Shown one piece after another: positions 62,758 through 64,000 of a DNA stretch of 64,000 nucleotides. Position 1 is the stretch's first letter. Every line of letters begins with the position of its first letter. Location of the stretch: the NCBI RefSeq assembly GCF_900168125.1, contig NZ_FUZF01000012.1:1-64000 (forward strand), given 5' to 3'. Origin of the DNA: Sphingobacterium nematocida (GTDB lineage: Bacteria; Bacteroidota; Bacteroidia; Sphingobacteriales; Sphingobacteriaceae). Made by a program: the position numbers and the translations under genes. The notes under the pieces were generated by a model. It was not told the DNA's origin. It worked only from the letters and a program-made list of their open reading frames with translations, and ran no database searches.

Positions 62758-64000
62758 ATAGGACCGCAATCAGCAAGGTAAGTATAAAAAACAAAAATAA
62801 TAAAATTAGTTGAGGGAGGATAGCCGTCCAACTACCCTGCCTCAATAGAATATCATAGAAACCATTCAGCGCCCAATTCATCGGTGAGAGATTCGAAATT
62901 GTCTGCATAATAGTAGGCATCACGAATACAGGTACCCAAACACCACCCACCGCAGCCAGAATGACCACGAACGTAGCACCAAAAGGAGCTGACTGCTCTT
63001 GTGTAGTAGCGATTGTTCCCAATAATATACCAAATCCAATAGCTGCAAGTCCAGCAAATAGAGCCATAGTAGATAGTTGTAAAAAATTATCAGCAACCTC
63101 AAATGAAGGCAAATCCAAGAGCGGAAATACATATACCCCAACAATAAGCATCAGGTAAAATTGAATCAGACTAACCAATAAATACGTAAAAGTCTTACCT
63201 AAAAGAAATAAGGTATAGGGTACCGGATTGGTAATAAGTCGGATCATAGTACCCTGGGACTTTTCCTTTACGATATTAATAGAGAGCGGTACAACGATAA
63301 AAAAAATAGCAAATAACGACCATGCTGGAACATTATGTTGAACAGCACTCGGCTTTATACTATTTCCTTTTTCATCTGGGCCAATCTCACGATACTGTAG
63401 AATCTGTCCTTGATCAAACACAGCTTCATCGTTTACACCTAGTTCTTCCTGAAAGACCTTATAAACCTTATCTTTTTCAATCGTCGCAATCAGTTTATCA
63501 ATAGAACTCTTAATTGCGGTCTTAAAAGATTCTTGTGTAGCTGGGTCGAAATATAAGTTAACATCTTTTTTTTGAATTTGTATAATTGCTGGCTTAGTAC
63601 TATCGGCCTCTGTATAAGAAAATTCGGCCATCACCTTATCTACATTTTGTTTGATATGAAGATTGAGGTCATCACTAAGTCTTGGCGGAAGTACAATAGC
63701 CAGTTGATAATCTCCTCTAAAAACCGCATCCTTCGCCTCAATTTCAGAAAAAGCTATGCCATTGACTCGTTCGACTACCTCAAAATTACCAGTTCCCCCC
63801 AACTCTTTTCTAACCGTCTCCGCAATCTCGCCCAAGTCATTATCGACTAATAACACAGGGATACGAGTACCTGTAATAGAATCAAACGACCCTTTTTGTA
63901 CCATGGTTATTGTTACTAATAGCACCATAGGCATTACAAAAAGTATAATAAGGCCTCCAATATCTCTCGATTGAAGCAACAACTCCTTTCGAATAGCCAT
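62732..64000 (-). CDS. ABC-2 type transporter permease (runs to window edge)
   Basis: At least 422 residues. The frame touches the window edge with an ATG at 64000, so the true start may lie further right; homologues usually have a few more residues before K-E-L-L-L-Q-S-R-D. The build is typical: one N-terminal membrane helix (about 15-35), a large extracytoplasmic region (about 40-220), and five or six C-terminal helices ending with a basic tail. It contains the ABC-2 signature area near G-T-M-I-R-L-I-T-N-P. It probably exports a cluster product or lipid with an ATPase encoded outside the window. Confidence 0.88.
   Translation of the reverse strand: MAIRKELLLQSRDIGGLIILFVMPMVLLVTITMVQKGSFDSITGTRIPVLLVDNDLGEIAETVRKELGGTGNFEVVERVNGIAFSEIEAKDAVFRGDYQLAIVLPPRLSDDLNLHIKQNVDKVMAEFSYTEADSTKPAIIQIQKKDVNLYFDPATQESFKTAIKSSIDKLIATIEKDKVYKVFQEELGVNDEAVFDQGQILQYREIGPDEKGNSIKPSAVQHNVPAWSLFAIFFIVVPLSINIVKEKSQGTMIRLITNPVPYTLFLLGKTFTYLLVSLIQFYLMLIVGVYVFPLLDLPSFEVADNFLQLSTMALFAGLAAIGFGILLGTIATTQEQSAPFGATFVVILAAVGGVWVPVFVMPTIMQTISNLSPMNWALNGFYDILLRQGSWTAILPQLILLFLFFILTLLIAVLYDKKKRTI

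Overview
The window looks like chromosomal DNA of a Bacteroidetes bacterium, most likely family Sphingobacteriaceae (Sphingobacterium-like). The evidence is a SusC/SusD pair with a hybrid two-component regulator, promoter-like sites of the Bacteroidetes type (TTG/TTTG, about 19-23 nt, then TAnnTTTG), IPExxxVDY and DUF4833 proteins, and an aryl-polyene/flexirubin-type pigment cluster. The genus is an inference; no rRNA or tRNA gene is present to settle it.

Region 1 (1-312) is the right end of an IS256-family insertion sequence. Region 2 (about 396-18112) is a polysaccharide utilisation locus for uronic-acid polymers, probably glycosaminoglycans. It holds a PL8 lyase, two paralogous GH88 unsaturated glucuronyl hydrolases, a DUF2264 protein, SusD, SusC, a GH95-like enzyme and a 1288-residue hybrid sensor/regulator. 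The lyase would release unsaturated oligosaccharides, SusC/D would import them, the GH88 enzymes would remove the unsaturated uronate, and the hybrid regulator would sense a breakdown product. No sulfatase is visible.

Region 3 (about 18250-44190) is mostly housekeeping. It contains a CoA-binding protein, a serine hydrolase, pdhA-pdhC, hisS, acpP-fabF-rnc, an IPExxxVDY gene and pyk, and a histidine kinase/response regulator pair. These are followed by metE behind a SAM-I riboswitch, a tiny lipoprotein, queD, xth, a cyclophilin, a low-molecular-weight phosphatase, an HtrA protease, dapF and a SNF2 helicase. Several strong hairpin terminators separate these units.

Region 4 (about 44223-64000, continuing past the right edge) is a densely packed minus-strand cluster of the aryl-polyene/flexirubin type. 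It has an ABC permease, thioesterase, three ketosynthase-fold proteins plus a half-length one, ACP, polysaccharide deacetylase, LolA-like carrier, dehydratase, GT2-DUF2062 glycosyltransferase, RND exporter-acyltransferase fusion, CrtI-like oxidoreductase, C45-type hydrolase lipoprotein and AMP-dependent ligase. Ketoreductase, aromatic ammonia-lyase and dialkylresorcinol genes are not in the window and may lie further right. A plus-strand BlaI/M56 pair sits inside the cluster and splits it in two. Its promoter carries two identical-core dyad operators that could also affect the divergent dehydratase operon.

The least explained structures are the degenerate octamer-periodic arrays on both sides of the chain-length-factor-like gene, a heptamer-periodic tract at 44193-44234, the 23-residue tandem repeats on the M56 protease, and the apparently degenerate methyltransferase tail of the RND-acyltransferase fusion. 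No stretch longer than 300 bases lacks a gene.
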